A DNA stretch of 23,548 nucleotides from an uncultured Porphyromonadaceae bacterium (GTDB lineage Bacteria; Bacteroidota; Bacteroidia; Bacteroidales; Muribaculaceae). Numbering within the stretch: the first letter of the stretch is position 1; each line of letters begins with the position of its first letter. The DNA is taken from contig CALEUL010000030.1 of NCBI GenBank assembly GCA_937921035.1, positions 1 through 23,548 on the forward strand, read 5' to 3'. A program made the position numbers and the translations under genes. The notes under the pieces were generated by a model that saw only the letters and a program-made list of their open reading frames with translations, ran no database searches and was not told where the DNA came from. Shown one piece after another: positions 7,943-16,152 of the stretch.

Positions 7943-10077
7943 TCCGCGGTATCGGGCGTTATGCCGAGATTCTTGTAGATAAAGGAATAGATATCTGCAT
8001 ATTCGTCCACAACTTTCGCGATGGGCTTGCCGGCGCCGTGTCCAGCCTTGCTGTCGATGCGGATAAGTTTTGGCGCATCGCCTGTGTCGGCGGCCTGGAG
8101 AGCCGCTGCATATTTGAAGCTGTGCGCGGGAACGACACGGTCGTCGTGGTCGGCGGTCGTTACAAGAATGGCGGGGTAGGGTGTTCCGTCGTTGCGGATG
8201 TTATGCAGGGGAGAGTAGCCGAGCAGATAGCGGGCCATTTCCTCGGAATCCTCGGAAGTGCCGTAGTCGGCGGCCCAGTTCCAACCGATTGTGAAGAGGT
8301 GGTAGCGCATCATGTCCATAACGCCCACACGAGGTATGGCAACCTTGAAAAGGTCGGGACGTTTGTTAACTGTAGCACCCACAAGCAGACCTCCGTTGCT
8401 GCCGCCTTCGATGGTTAGCAGTTCGGGCTTGGTCCAGTTGTTCTGAATCATGTATTCGGCGGCGGCGATAAAGTCGTTGAATACATTTTCTTTCTGCATT
8501 TTAGTGCCTGCGAGATGCCAGTCTTCGCCGTATTCGGCTCCGCCGCGCAGGTTTGCCTGTGCGTAGATGCCGCCGTTTTCGAGCCACAGCAGGCGGTTGG
8601 GGTTGAAGGAGGGGTTGAGCGTTATGTTGAAGCCGCCGTAGCCGTATAGGTATACGGGGTTGGTTCCGTCAGGCTTCACATCCTTGCGGCGCACTGTGAA
8701 CATTGGAATCTTAGTGCCGTCGGCAGATGGATAGAATACCTGTTCTGTTATGTAGTCCTCTGGGTTGAAGTCGCTTATCTCTGTGGTTTTGTATAGCTTG
8801 CTGTCTCCGGATGCGATGTCGTAACTGTATATTGTTGACGGATATACAAAGGACGAGAAAGAATAGAAAACATCGTTCTCCTTGCGTCCGGCCGAGAAAG
8901 AGGCTGTGCCGTAGGTGGGGAACTCGATTTCGCGGATTTTTTTGCCGTCGGTGGAATACAGATAGGCGTGGTTGGAGGCGTCGCGGTCGAAAACGGCGAT
9001 AAAGTGGTCGGGTCCTGCGAACTGTACCGATGTCAGAACACCGCCGTCTGGGTCCTCGGCTATGATTTCCTTCCAGTTTTCTTTGGCTGGGCTGGATGCC
9101 TTAACAGCGACAAAACGGTTGCGGGGAGCGCCGTTGGAGGTGAGCACGTAAGCTGTGCCGTCTACGATGTCCACAATCTGGTTGAGATAGTCCTGGCTGG
9201 CTTCCATAGTTTTCCATCCGCTGTTGGAGCGGAGGTCGGAAAGAATTACCGATTCGCCTATGCCTTCGCCGCCGCCGAGTATTGCGATGGCGCTGCCGTC
9301 CTCGGCAACCGCCGCCGAGTGGAAGTGCAGCGGCTGTTTTGGGTCTTCGTATGCGATTTTATCCTGGCTTTGCGGCGTGCCGAGCTTATGGTAGTATACT
9401 TTGTGGAACTCGTTGGCGTTAGAGAATTCCTTGCCAGCTTCTGGAGCCTGATATGCACTGTAGTAGAAACCGTCGCCCTTCCACTGGGCGTCGGTGAATT
9501 TGGCCCATTCGATATGGTCGGGAAGCAGAGTGCCAGTAGCGGTGTCCATCACATATATTTCGGTCCAGTCGCTGCCGGAGCGCGATATGGTGTAGGCGGT
9601 GTACTTTCCGTCGGTGCTCTGGAAAACGCCCGTCAGAGCCACAGTTCCGTCATCGCTGAGTTTGTTCGGGTCAAGAAATACCTCGGGTTGACCGTCGAGC
9701 TTATCCATGCGGTACAGAACACTCTGGTTGTGCTGTCCGTCGTTGGCGAAATAGTAATACTTGCCGTCGTTGCCTTTCCAGGGAAGACCGTTGCGGGTGT
9801 ATCGGTTGAGGGTGTCGAGGCGGTTATGAATCCTGTTGCGGAAGGGTATCTTGTCGAGATATGCTCTTGTAACCTCGTTTTCAGCTTTCACCCATTCGAG
9901 TGTTGCGGCGGCCGTATCGTTTTCCAACGGACGGTAAGGGTCGGCTACCTCGATGCCGAAACAGGAGTATACTGTGCTGTCCTGCGGGGCGACGGGGTAG
10001 GATGCCTGGTTATGTCGGTTGCCGCATCCGGTGGCGGCAAATATCGTTGCCATAGCTATGATTGGAAAGTTGCGCAT
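7939..10077 (-). CDS. Prolyl oligopeptidase family (S9A) lipoprotein
   Basis: This is a 712-aa serine peptidase of the prolyl oligopeptidase family, which cuts short proline-containing peptides. An N-terminal seven-bladed propeller gates a C-terminal alpha/beta-hydrolase domain. The triad is visible: Ser560 in EGGSNGGLL, Asp at about 646 in TADHDDRVVP, and His680 in KAGHGAGKP. The N-terminus has a signal peptide ending in lipobox ATGC (Cys18), so it is a periplasmic lipoprotein rather than the more common cytosolic form. Family features such as YGYGGFNITLNPSF and GGEYG-like text (RGGAEYGEDWHLAG) are present and the length is normal. It follows the MscS gene by 4 nt and overlaps the BamE-like lipoprotein gene by 4 nt. 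Confidence 0.93.
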   Translation of the reverse strand: MRNFPIIAMATIFAATGCGNRHNQASYPVAPQDSTVYSCFGIEVADPYRPLENDTAAATLEWVKAENEVTRAYLDKIPFRNRIHNRLDTLNRYTRNGLPWKGNDGKYYYFANDGQHNQSVLYRMDKLDGQPEVFLDPNKLSDDGTVALTGVFQSTDGKYTAYTISRSGSDWTEIYVMDTATGTLLPDHIEWAKFTDAQWKGDGFYYSAYQAPEAGKEFSNANEFHKVYYHKLGTPQSQDKIAYEDPKQPLHFHSAAVAEDGSAIAILGGGEGIGESVILSDLRSNSGWKTMEASQDYLNQIVDIVDGTAYVLTSNGAPRNRFVAVKASSPAKENWKEIIAEDPDGGVLTSVQFAGPDHFIAVFDRDASNHAYLYSTDGKKIREIEFPTYGTASFSAGRKENDVFYSFSSFVYPSTIYSYDIASGDSKLYKTTEISDFNPEDYITEQVFYPSADGTKIPMFTVRRKDVKPDGTNPVYLYGYGGFNITLNPSFNPNRLLWLENGGIYAQANLRGGAEYGEDWHLAGTKMQKENVFNDFIAAAEYMIQNNWTKPELLTIEGGSNGGLLVGATVNKRPDLFKVAIPRVGVMDMMRYHLFTIGWNWAADYGTSEDSEEMARYLLGYSPLHNIRNDGTPYPAILVTTADHDDRVVPAHSFKYAAALQAADTGDAPKLIRIDSKAGHGAGKPIAKVVDEYADIYSFIYKNLGITPDTAE

Positions 10078-10081
10078 AATG

Positions 10082-10990
10082 TCATACTTTAGGGTTTACG
10101 TGTACGTCGAGCTGCGGGAAGGGGAAGTTTATGCCGCACTTGGGAAGCTCGTTATATATTTTTTCGTTGATATCGAAGAAAACGCCCCAGTAGTCGGCGG
10201 ATAGCACCCATGCCGTTACTCGGAGGTTGACACTGCTGTCGGCGAGTGCCGATACCTTGACATCTGGCTGCTTGCCGTCGATATTCTGAATAACGGCAGC
10301 GTTGGATGCGAGAAGCTCGAGGATTCGGGCGCGGGCAATATCAACACTGTCGCCGTAGGATATGCCTACGGTCCAGTCGACGCGGCGGTATTCCTCACGC
10401 GAATAGTTGTTTACAGATCCTGTGGAGAGCGAGCCGTTCGGAATAATTATCGACTTATTGTCGGGTGTGGTTATGACGGTGTGGAACAGCTGGATTTCCC
10501 GGACGGTGCCGGCATAGCTCATAACCTCGATATAATCGCCTACCTTGTAGGGCTTGAGCAGTAATATCAGTACGCCGGCGGCAAAATTCTGGAGAGTGCC
10601 GCTGAGTGCCATGCCGACAGCGACGCCTGCCGAGGCAAACAGTGCCAGAAACGAGGACGTCTCGATTCCGAGAACACCGATTATGGTTACAATCAGGATA
10701 AAGTACAGCACCACCTGTACCATGTGGAGAAGGAACGATGCAAGGGAGGGGTCGATATTGCGGCGTCGGAAAATAGACTCCAGCAGATTATGTATTTTCC
10801 GTATAATAAAGCGTCCGCCATAAAATATCGCAATAGCGATAGCAAGATTTATAACGAGGGTTACGGCTCCGTTGACAATTTTGGATATCACTTCGTCGAC
10901 AGGAAGCGATTTGAGCATGGAAATTTCCTGCTTAACAGTTGGAACGCTGTCGGTCAGCGCTATTGGAGATTCGGGAATCTGGAGAAACAT
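10082..10990 (-). CDS. MscS-type mechanosensitive channel
   Basis: The 302-aa protein is a small-conductance mechanosensitive channel that releases solutes on osmotic downshock. Three membrane helices are seen: about residues 40-62, 85-105, and the pore-lining TM3, with glycine/alanine-rich text (FASAGVAVGMALSGTLQNFAAG). The MscS beta domain follows (PYKVGDYIEVMSYAGTVREI, TPDNKSIIIPNG). Length is typical of the E. coli MscS subfamily. The ATG abuts the stop codon of the clostripain gene exactly. An internal Met at residue 25 (MLKSLPVDEV) is an alternative start, since the first 24 residues are not family-like. Confidence 0.93.
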   Translation of the reverse strand: MFLQIPESPIALTDSVPTVKQEISMLKSLPVDEVISKIVNGAVTLVINLAIAIAIFYGGRFIIRKIHNLLESIFRRRNIDPSLASFLLHMVQVVLYFILIVTIIGVLGIETSSFLALFASAGVAVGMALSGTLQNFAAGVLILLLKPYKVGDYIEVMSYAGTVREIQLFHTVITTPDNKSIIIPNGSLSTGSVNNYSREEYRRVDWTVGISYGDSVDIARARILELLASNAAVIQNIDGKQPDVKVSALADSSVNLRVTAWVLSADYWGVFFDINEKIYNELPKCGINFPFPQLDVHVNPKV

Positions 10991-12187
10991 TTATTTAAAA
11001 TTTAAGCTGGATACAACGTCGGAGTACCAGCTGAGTGTATAATATTTTACGTTACGAGAGTAATTCGGGTTGGCGAGGATATATGTGGACAGACCGCAGT
11101 GATAATCCAGCGGCACTGTGTTCCACAGCATTGGTGTGGCGGCGGCATATATCACGCAATGGCTCATGGCTTCGTTGAAATCGGCCAGCATCCCTGCTGC
11201 GCCGGTGAAACGTTCGGATCCGTCGGTATTTGTGCATAGTGCTTCCACATACTGGGCGAAATCGAAGTACATGCAGTTGGATATACCTCGGTTCATGAAT
11301 CTCTGCGGGGTGTACGACGCCGGCATGTTGCCGTTGGCCGAGGCGTATATGGCTTTTGTGGCCTGCGCGAGCGAGTCGAGGGCAGCTGTACGGATAACGC
11401 TCATGGTGCATGTGCGGTCTATGCCGCTGCATTGGTCATAAAGCTCGAAAGTGTTTGTGGCTGCCTTTACCATATCCGGAACCGGGGAAAAGAAAGCGGA
11501 CAGATTCTCGTGGTATGGCATACCATCTGTACGCAGTTCGGTGGCGCTTCCCACAATTACGGGAGACGTGTTGCGTAGTTCATACAGTGTTTCCACCGAG
11601 GCCATATAGCAGCAGTCGAAATATAGAAAACTTAGTTCGGGGCCTTGTTCGAGAACTTTTGCAAGTGTGGTTATGTTCATTGTGTTGCCGTTGTCCGAGC
11701 CGAAAGACTTTGTATCAACGACGGCGGAATCTTCGATTCCATCCTGAAGCCATCCAGAGCCGTGGCTCCACAGCACGAGTCCGAATTCCTCGGTGTCGGC
11801 GAAAGTCTCGGCGTCGTCCAATACTTCGAGCATGCGCTCCGAACGGACAGACGACACGGCGCGGGAGTATGTCTTGAGGGTATCAAGCCCTGCGGAGGTA
11901 ACTTCCACAAGTGTAGGGTCGGAGTTGTAGCCCGCGTTATAGACAAGCAGGTGGCTGTTTTCGGGAATGTCGCCTTTTTTCGCTCCGTCTATCATCTCGA
12001 CTATGTCGGCCAGGTCGTACCGGCTGCTGCCGAGGTTGTTGTTTGCAACCTGATATACCAGAACCGTTCGCAGCCCGGAAACAGGCTGAGGCTGGTTCTT
12101 GCCGTTGTCGTCGTGGCAACCGGTCGCGATTACAGCAATTGCGGCAGTAAGAGCAAGGGATTGAAAAGTGAATATTCTCGATTTCAT
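10991..12187 (-). CDS. Clostripain-type (C11) cysteine peptidase lipoprotein
   Basis: The 398-aa protein matches the C11 clostripain family of caspase-fold cysteine peptidases, which usually cut after Arg or Lys. The catalytic His is H142 in LWSHGSGW; the catalytic Cys is in FDCCYMASVE (C192 or C193). A signal peptide ends in lipobox ATGC (Cys24). The next residues H-D-D-N fit the acidic lipoprotein export signal of Bacteroidota, so the enzyme may sit on the cell surface. It is the first gene of a seven-gene run. The promoter TAACTTTG ends six nt before the ATG, so the mRNA would have almost no leader. Confidence 0.88.
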   Translation of the reverse strand: MKSRIFTFQSLALTAAIAVIATGCHDDNGKNQPQPVSGLRTVLVYQVANNNLGSSRYDLADIVEMIDGAKKGDIPENSHLLVYNAGYNSDPTLVEVTSAGLDTLKTYSRAVSSVRSERMLEVLDDAETFADTEEFGLVLWSHGSGWLQDGIEDSAVVDTKSFGSDNGNTMNITTLAKVLEQGPELSFLYFDCCYMASVETLYELRNTSPVIVGSATELRTDGMPYHENLSAFFSPVPDMVKAATNTFELYDQCSGIDRTCTMSVIRTAALDSLAQATKAIYASANGNMPASYTPQRFMNRGISNCMYFDFAQYVEALCTNTDGSERFTGAAGMLADFNEAMSHCVIYAAATPMLWNTVPLDYHCGLSTYILANPNYSRNVKYYTLSWYSDVVSSLNFK

Positions 12188-12193
12188 AACTCA

Positions 12194-12225
12194 CAAAGTT
12201 ACATGGAAACTCCCTTTTTTGCAAA
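12194..12225 (-). promoter_or_regulatory. Promoter of the clostripain/MscS/S9 operon
   Basis: On the minus strand TTTG (12222-12225) is followed after 20 nt by TAACTTTG (12194-12201), a full match to the Bacteroidota consensus. Only six nt separate it from the ATG at 12187. If transcription starts about 3-7 nt past the element, the leader is 0-3 nt. Confidence 0.78.
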
Positions 12226-12306
12226 CACCTTAATTTATTTTAACCGATATCAACCGTTAGTAACGGGAAATAAAGGAATTTGGGCATCCCGGCCAAGGGC
12301 AGAGTG

Positions 12307-12879
12307 TCAACGGAGAGTGGACAGATATTCCGCACGGAGTGCGCTGTCCTCGAAAACTCCGTTGTAATGGATTGTGGTTGTGAAAGAGTCCTGTTTTTCC
12401 ACACCACGCATTTTCATGCACAGATGTTCTCCACGGCACACCACCATAACGCCCTTTGCGCCTACGACGCGTTTGATTTCGTCGCAAATCTGCGCTGTAA
12501 AGCGTTCCTGCACTTGCAGACGACGTGCGTAGACATTGACGATGCGGGCGATTTTGCTTAGACCAACGATTTTGCCGTCGGGAACGTATGCGATTGAAAC
12601 CTTTCCGAAGAAAGGCAGTATGTGGTGTTCGCAAAGGGAATAGAACTCTATGTCCTGCACGGCGACGATCTGCGATCCTTCGTGCTGGAACAGTGCCTGA
12701 CGGATAATTCCGTCGGGTTCGGTGCGGTATCCCGATGTTGCGTACCACAATGCTTTGGCGGCGCGTTCCGGCGTTTTCACAAGGCCTTCGCGCTCTGGGT
12801 TTTCGCCAATCAGTTCAATGATGGCGCGTATATGTCCGGCAATTTCCCGGATGTTCTGCTGTTCGTTCAGCTGGTCCAT
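12307..12879 (-). CDS. folE: GTP cyclohydrolase I
   Basis: This enzyme opens GTP to 7,8-dihydroneopterin triphosphate, the first step of folate/pterin synthesis and also of preQ0 and queuosine synthesis. The 190-aa length is typical. Zinc ligands are C83 and H86 in YSLCEHHILPF and C154 in CRGEHLCMKMRG. GENPEREGLVKTPERAAKA, HIAYVP-like SIAYVPDGKIVGLSK and RLQVQERFT are family hallmarks. The start codon is 3 nt after the SPOR gene stop, so the two are one transcript. No clear terminator is visible after it, although a 119-nt gap with the next promoter follows. Confidence 0.97.
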   Translation of the reverse strand: MDQLNEQQNIREIAGHIRAIIELIGENPEREGLVKTPERAAKALWYATSGYRTEPDGIIRQALFQHEGSQIVAVQDIEFYSLCEHHILPFFGKVSIAYVPDGKIVGLSKIARIVNVYARRLQVQERFTAQICDEIKRVVGAKGVMVVCRGEHLCMKMRGVEKQDSFTTTIHYNGVFEDSALRAEYLSTLR

Positions 12880-12882
12880 TTA

Positions 12883-13380
12883 TCAGTCGAAAGAGTTAAT
12901 TTTGTCGCGTACGATTCTCATGTAGGGAGCCAGATTCGGGAATGCCTGTTTCAGTTCGGCCATCATGGCTTCGGCTTCGGCACGAGTACGGCAGTCGCCG
13001 GCCTTAACACGCCAGTAGGGCGAATTGAAAGATACATATGAACGAATCTGCGGGAACTCGGCCTGTACGCGGTTGTGATAACCCTGAGCTGCGTTTCGGG
13101 CGGTACGCGGGTTGTTGTCCTCGAAAAGCTGGACGCGATAGCCCGACCGTGCGGAGCGCGTCGTTGCCGCGGCATGGTCGGCAGCGGAACTTTCTTTGCC
13201 GTCGTCGTTGCGCACGATGGCGGCTGGGCGGCGCAGAAGGCTGTCGAGACGCGCCGGCTGGCTTATGGTTATTGTGCCTCCGGCCTCTATATCCGCCACG
13301 ATGGATTCGGGTATGTCGTCGGCCTTGGCGGCGAATATGCCGGTCGACAGAAGCGCCAGGGTTAATACTTTGCGGTACAT
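12883..13380 (-). CDS. Exported SPOR-domain protein
   Basis: The 165-aa protein has a cleavable signal peptide (MYRKVLTLALLSTGIFAAKA). A linker of about 60 residues (ISQPARLDSLLRRPAAIV onward) leads to a C-terminal SPOR domain at about 80-160: SGYRVQLFEDNNPRTARNAA, then SYVSFNSPYWRVKAGDCRT, and EAEAMMAELKQAFPN. SPOR domains bind denuded peptidoglycan at the septum, so a periplasmic cell-wall role is likely. The position between tpiA and folE is usual in Bacteroidales. The start lies 17 nt past the stem of the tpiA terminator and no promoter is evident. Confidence 0.87.
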   Translation of the reverse strand: MYRKVLTLALLSTGIFAAKADDIPESIVADIEAGGTITISQPARLDSLLRRPAAIVRNDDGKESSAADHAAATTRSARSGYRVQLFEDNNPRTARNAAQGYHNRVQAEFPQIRSYVSFNSPYWRVKAGDCRTRAEAEAMMAELKQAFPNLAPYMRIVRDKINSFD

Positions 13381-13392
13381 GTTGATAATTAG

Positions 13393-13426
13393 AAAAATCC
13401 CGGCCGCCGGACGCGGCGGCCGGGAT
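13393..13426 (-). terminator. Terminator of tpiA
   Basis: A perfect 12-bp GC-rich stem (13397-13408 with 13415-13426) has a 6-nt loop and is followed on the minus strand by a T-run and TTCTAATT. This is a strong intrinsic terminator between tpiA and the SPOR gene. Confidence 0.85.
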
Positions 13427-13444
13427 ACTTGTTCGATGTAATAA

Positions 13445-14200
13445 TCAGAATGCCTTTACAATGCCCATGAAGTCGGCGCACTTGAGGGAAGCACCGCCGA
13501 TAAGGCCGCCGTCTACGTCGGGTTTTGCGAAGAGTTCGGCAGCGTTGGAGGGCTTGCAGCTGCCACCGTAAAGGATGGAGCAGTTGTCGGCTACTTCCTT
13601 GCCGTATTTGCCGGCGATGGTAGCGCGGATGTGAGCGTGCATGTCCTCGGCCTGCTCTGCGGTAGCGGTCTTGCCGGTACCGATTGCCCATACGGGTTCG
13701 TAAGCCAGGATGATTTTGCCGAAGTCTTCGGCGCTGAGGTTGAACAGGCCTTCCTCAACCTGCTTTGCAACAACTTCGTTGTATGTGCCGTTCTCACGTT
13801 CTTCCAATACTTCGCCGATGCAGAAGATGGGGGTGAGGTTGTTGGCAAGAGCAAGAGCTACTTTCTCGCGGAGGCTTTCGTTGGTTTCGCCGTAGTACTG
13901 ACGGCGCTCGCTGTGGCCAAGGATAACGTATTTGGCACCGGTGGAGGCTACCATTGCGGCGGAAACTTCGCCGGTATATGCGCCTTTGTCGTGGTTAGCG
14001 CAGTTTTCGGCACCGAGACCGAGAATTGTCTGGTCGATAGCGTCGGCAACAGGTACGAGGTGGGTGAAGGGCGTGCAGATAATCACGTCGCAGTTGGCCT
14101 TGAAGCCTTTGAGGGCTTCGTTCATTTCTTTGGCAAGGGCTACACCTTCGGGAACTGTGGTGTTCATTTTCCAATTGCCGGCAACGATGTTCTTTCTCAT
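13445..14200 (-). CDS. tpiA: Triosephosphate isomerase
   Basis: The enzyme interconverts dihydroxyacetone phosphate and glyceraldehyde 3-phosphate in glycolysis. The 251-aa length is normal. Catalytic residues are visible: Asn9 and Lys11 in AGNWKMN, His in VILGHSERR, and Glu in AYEPVWAIGTG. The phosphate-binding loop is LYGGSCKPSN followed by GGLIGGASL. A TATCTTTG -7 element lies about 64 nt upstream, inside the gap after the BT_3928-type gene, and a strong terminator follows. It may therefore be transcribed alone as well as from upstream. Confidence 0.98.
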   Translation of the reverse strand: MRKNIVAGNWKMNTTVPEGVALAKEMNEALKGFKANCDVIICTPFTHLVPVADAIDQTILGLGAENCANHDKGAYTGEVSAAMVASTGAKYVILGHSERRQYYGETNESLREKVALALANNLTPIFCIGEVLEERENGTYNEVVAKQVEEGLFNLSAEDFGKIILAYEPVWAIGTGKTATAEQAEDMHAHIRATIAGKYGKEVADNCSILYGGSCKPSNAAELFAKPDVDGGLIGGASLKCADFMGIVKAF

Positions 14201-14263
14201 TGTTATTTCTGTTTACGTAGTTATTGTTATTGCTGTGTTTGCAGATTTTGTTCTTTGAGGTTG

Positions 14264-14271
14264 CAAAGATA
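14264..14271 (-). promoter_or_regulatory. Probable -7 element of a tpiA promoter
   Basis: TATCTTTG on the minus strand matches TAnnTTTG. No good TTTG is seen at the expected -33 distance, so this rests on one element. The leader would be about 60 nt of A/C-rich, unstructured sequence. Confidence 0.5.
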
Positions 14272-14279
14272 CAAAATTT

Positions 14280-15530
14280 TCATTTATTGCGGCGTATAAA
14301 TAACTTTAAGATTTTAGGCGACAGGCTCAGGAGGTACAGAACGAACATCGCACACAGATATATGCCTGCGGCGGTCCAGTGGATGAAACCGTCGTCGGGC
14401 GAGCGGAGTTGTTTCAGTGCGCCCGGGCCGTCTTCTGCGGTAAAATGTTGCGGCATAGACGAAAGGGTGCGTTTCCATTGTATTATGCCGTGTTCGGTAA
14501 AAACCAGCGCTTCGGGACCTCGGACAAGCTGTTTCAGTGCGATTGCATCGGCCGAGTATACCGGAAACTGCGGACGGCACCAGTCGACAAGTCGGTGCAG
14601 TTTCCTGCCTGTGTCGCCCACAACGGCTATCATTTCTATGCTGTTTGCTGTGCAGTAGTCGTACAGCTGGCTAACCTCGTGGGCATATGACAGATAGTGC
14701 ATACTTGGTTCCGGAATCATCAGGAACAGCTGTGGGGAGTCGTCGGAAACGATGTACTGTGTGATGTCCTCGCCATCGCTGTCGTAGACGGTGATACCGG
14801 CATCAAATGCGTTGCCGCCATTATCGTCGGCGAGGTTTTCGCCTACGTAGGTCCACGTAGAGTCGGGCAGCGCGTCGAGTGTAAACCGCTCCTCTTTTCC
14901 GTCCTTACTGTATATGTAATAGTCGGTGCCTCTGTGTTCGGCCGCGGCAAAAATGCGCGTGCCGGTTTTATAGGGCCGGAAATCCACAAGAGGCTGTATC
15001 TGATAGCCTGCGAGGGCCAGAAACAGCGGGAACGCGAATGTCAGTGTTATGGCAAGCCATTGAACCGGGGCGGGGTAGATACCCCCTACACTGCGGTTGT
15101 ACAAGAGCAGGAACACTATCATGGCCGAAAGGACGACGTTTTTCCAAAATGTAGCCCAGTTGGATATGATAATGAAATCGCCGAAGCAACCGCAGTCGGC
15201 AACGGGATTGAAAATGGCGATATAAAGCGTGAGCGGCAGCATGAAAAGCATCATACCTGCGGCAGTGATAACCGAAAAACGCTTCAGAGCTCCCACAGCC
15301 ACAAGGATGCCTGTGCAGAATTCAATGCAGGCAAGCGCCACGCAGCCGGCAACTATCGCTTCGTGAGGCACGTTGAGATTCCATGCCGCAAGATAATCGC
15401 CAACCTTAAGCACAAAGCCGAACGGGTCTATTGCTTTGGCCCATCCTGATATGGCGAAAGTTGCGCCGACAATAAGGCGGCACAGCAGTACAGAAACCTG
15501 AAGGAGCCTATGCTTTGTCTGCGGAGTCAT
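14280..15530 (-). CDS. BT_3928-type DoxX/MauE-like membrane protein with thioredoxin-like domain
   Basis: The 416-aa protein starts with a DoxX/MauE-like four-helix membrane domain (about 10-175), including the motif NPVADCGCFGDF, which is the CGCFG motif of MauE-type proteins. The C-terminal half is periplasmic. It contains a thioredoxin/AhpC-like stretch (EMIAVVGDTGRKLHRLVDWC, then PVYSADAIALKQLVRGPEAL and VFTEHGIIQWK) and ends in a further membrane helix (about 388-408). The thioredoxin-like part has one Cys and no CxxC. A redox role with an unidentified partner is plausible but unproven. The start overlaps the DUF1599 gene end by 23 nt; tpiA follows 79 nt on. This order is conserved in Bacteroidales. 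Confidence 0.82.
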   Translation of the reverse strand: MTPQTKHRLLQVSVLLCRLIVGATFAISGWAKAIDPFGFVLKVGDYLAAWNLNVPHEAIVAGCVALACIEFCTGILVAVGALKRFSVITAAGMMLFMLPLTLYIAIFNPVADCGCFGDFIIISNWATFWKNVVLSAMIVFLLLYNRSVGGIYPAPVQWLAITLTFAFPLFLALAGYQIQPLVDFRPYKTGTRIFAAAEHRGTDYYIYSKDGKEERFTLDALPDSTWTYVGENLADDNGGNAFDAGITVYDSDGEDITQYIVSDDSPQLFLMIPEPSMHYLSYAHEVSQLYDYCTANSIEMIAVVGDTGRKLHRLVDWCRPQFPVYSADAIALKQLVRGPEALVFTEHGIIQWKRTLSSMPQHFTAEDGPGALKQLRSPDDGFIHWTAAGIYLCAMFVLYLLSLSPKILKLFIRRNK

Positions 15531-16086
15531 TTTCGGTGAGGCGTATAACGCCGAAAACGGCGTAGTTCACCATGTCGAAGTAGTTGGCGTCGATGCCTTC
15601 GCTCACCTTTGTAACGCCGCAATGGTCTTCTATTTCTTTTGTGCGTTCTATCTTGGTGAGGATAAGGTCTACGTACGAGAGTACACGCATTCCACGCCAT
15701 GCCTCGTCGTAGTCGTGATTCTTGGCAACCATAAGGGTGCGCGCTTCTTCGGCTACTTCGTCGTAGAGCTTGAGCGCTTCTTCGGCGCCCATGTCCTTTG
15801 TGTCGGCATAGCCGTGCCGCAATTGTATTACGCCCACAATTCCGTAGTTTACAATGGCGATGAATTCAGGCAGAATGCCTTCGCCTACGGCGGAGCAACC
15901 CTTGGTCTGGAGCGAGCGGATGCGTTTGGCCTTGATAAAAAGCTGGTCGGTAATGGCCTCGGGCCTCATTATGCGCCACGATGGGCCGTAGTCGTCGAGT
16001 TTGGCGGCAAAAATCTCGCGGCAGCGTGCCAGTGCACCGGCAAACTGCGCGTTGGTATCATTGTATTTAGACTTGTCTTTTTCCAT
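15508..16086 (-). CDS. DUF1599 protein with two tandem copies of the domain
   Basis: The 192-aa protein is two copies of one module: about 15-92 and 107-185. Aligned landmarks are K29-DDYGPSWRIMR with K122-NHDYDEAWRGMR, EGI at 69 with EGI at 163, and IVNYGIVGVIQL with MVNYAVFGVIRL. The family is common in Bacteroidota; its function is not established, though I recall it being grouped with nucleotide-modification-associated domains. I start at MEKDKSKYND. A longer frame begins 36 nt upstream, but the promoter TACCTTTG (16091-16098) lies inside that extension. The ATG is four nt after the promoter element, so the mRNA is predicted to be leaderless. Confidence 0.82.
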   Translation of the reverse strand: MEKDKSKYNDTNAQFAGALARCREIFAAKLDDYGPSWRIMRPEAITDQLFIKAKRIRSLQTKGCSAVGEGILPEFIAIVNYGIVGVIQLRHGYADTKDMGAEEALKLYDEVAEEARTLMVAKNHDYDEAWRGMRVLSYVDLILTKIERTKEIEDHCGVTKVSEGIDANYFDMVNYAVFGVIRLTENDSADKA

Positions 16087-16090
16087 TTCA

Positions 16091-16122
16091 CAAAGGTACA
16101 AAGAAATCACATAATAAGCCAA
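16091..16122 (-). promoter_or_regulatory. Promoter of the DUF1599/DoxX/tpiA gene group
   Basis: On the minus strand TTGG (16119-16122) is followed after 20 nt by TACCTTTG (16091-16098), both fitting the Bacteroidota consensus. The element decides the DUF1599 start: the ATG at 16084-16086 is the first Met after it. Confidence 0.75.
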
Positions 16123-16152
16123 CGCTGTTTTAGAAATTACGAAAACAGACGT

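Noticed and set aside
8968..10092. A 374-codon plus-strand open frame antisense to the S9 peptidase gene
   Set aside because: The minus-strand frame has the full prolyl oligopeptidase signature. The antisense frame shows no family resemblance and arises from the codon bias of the real gene.
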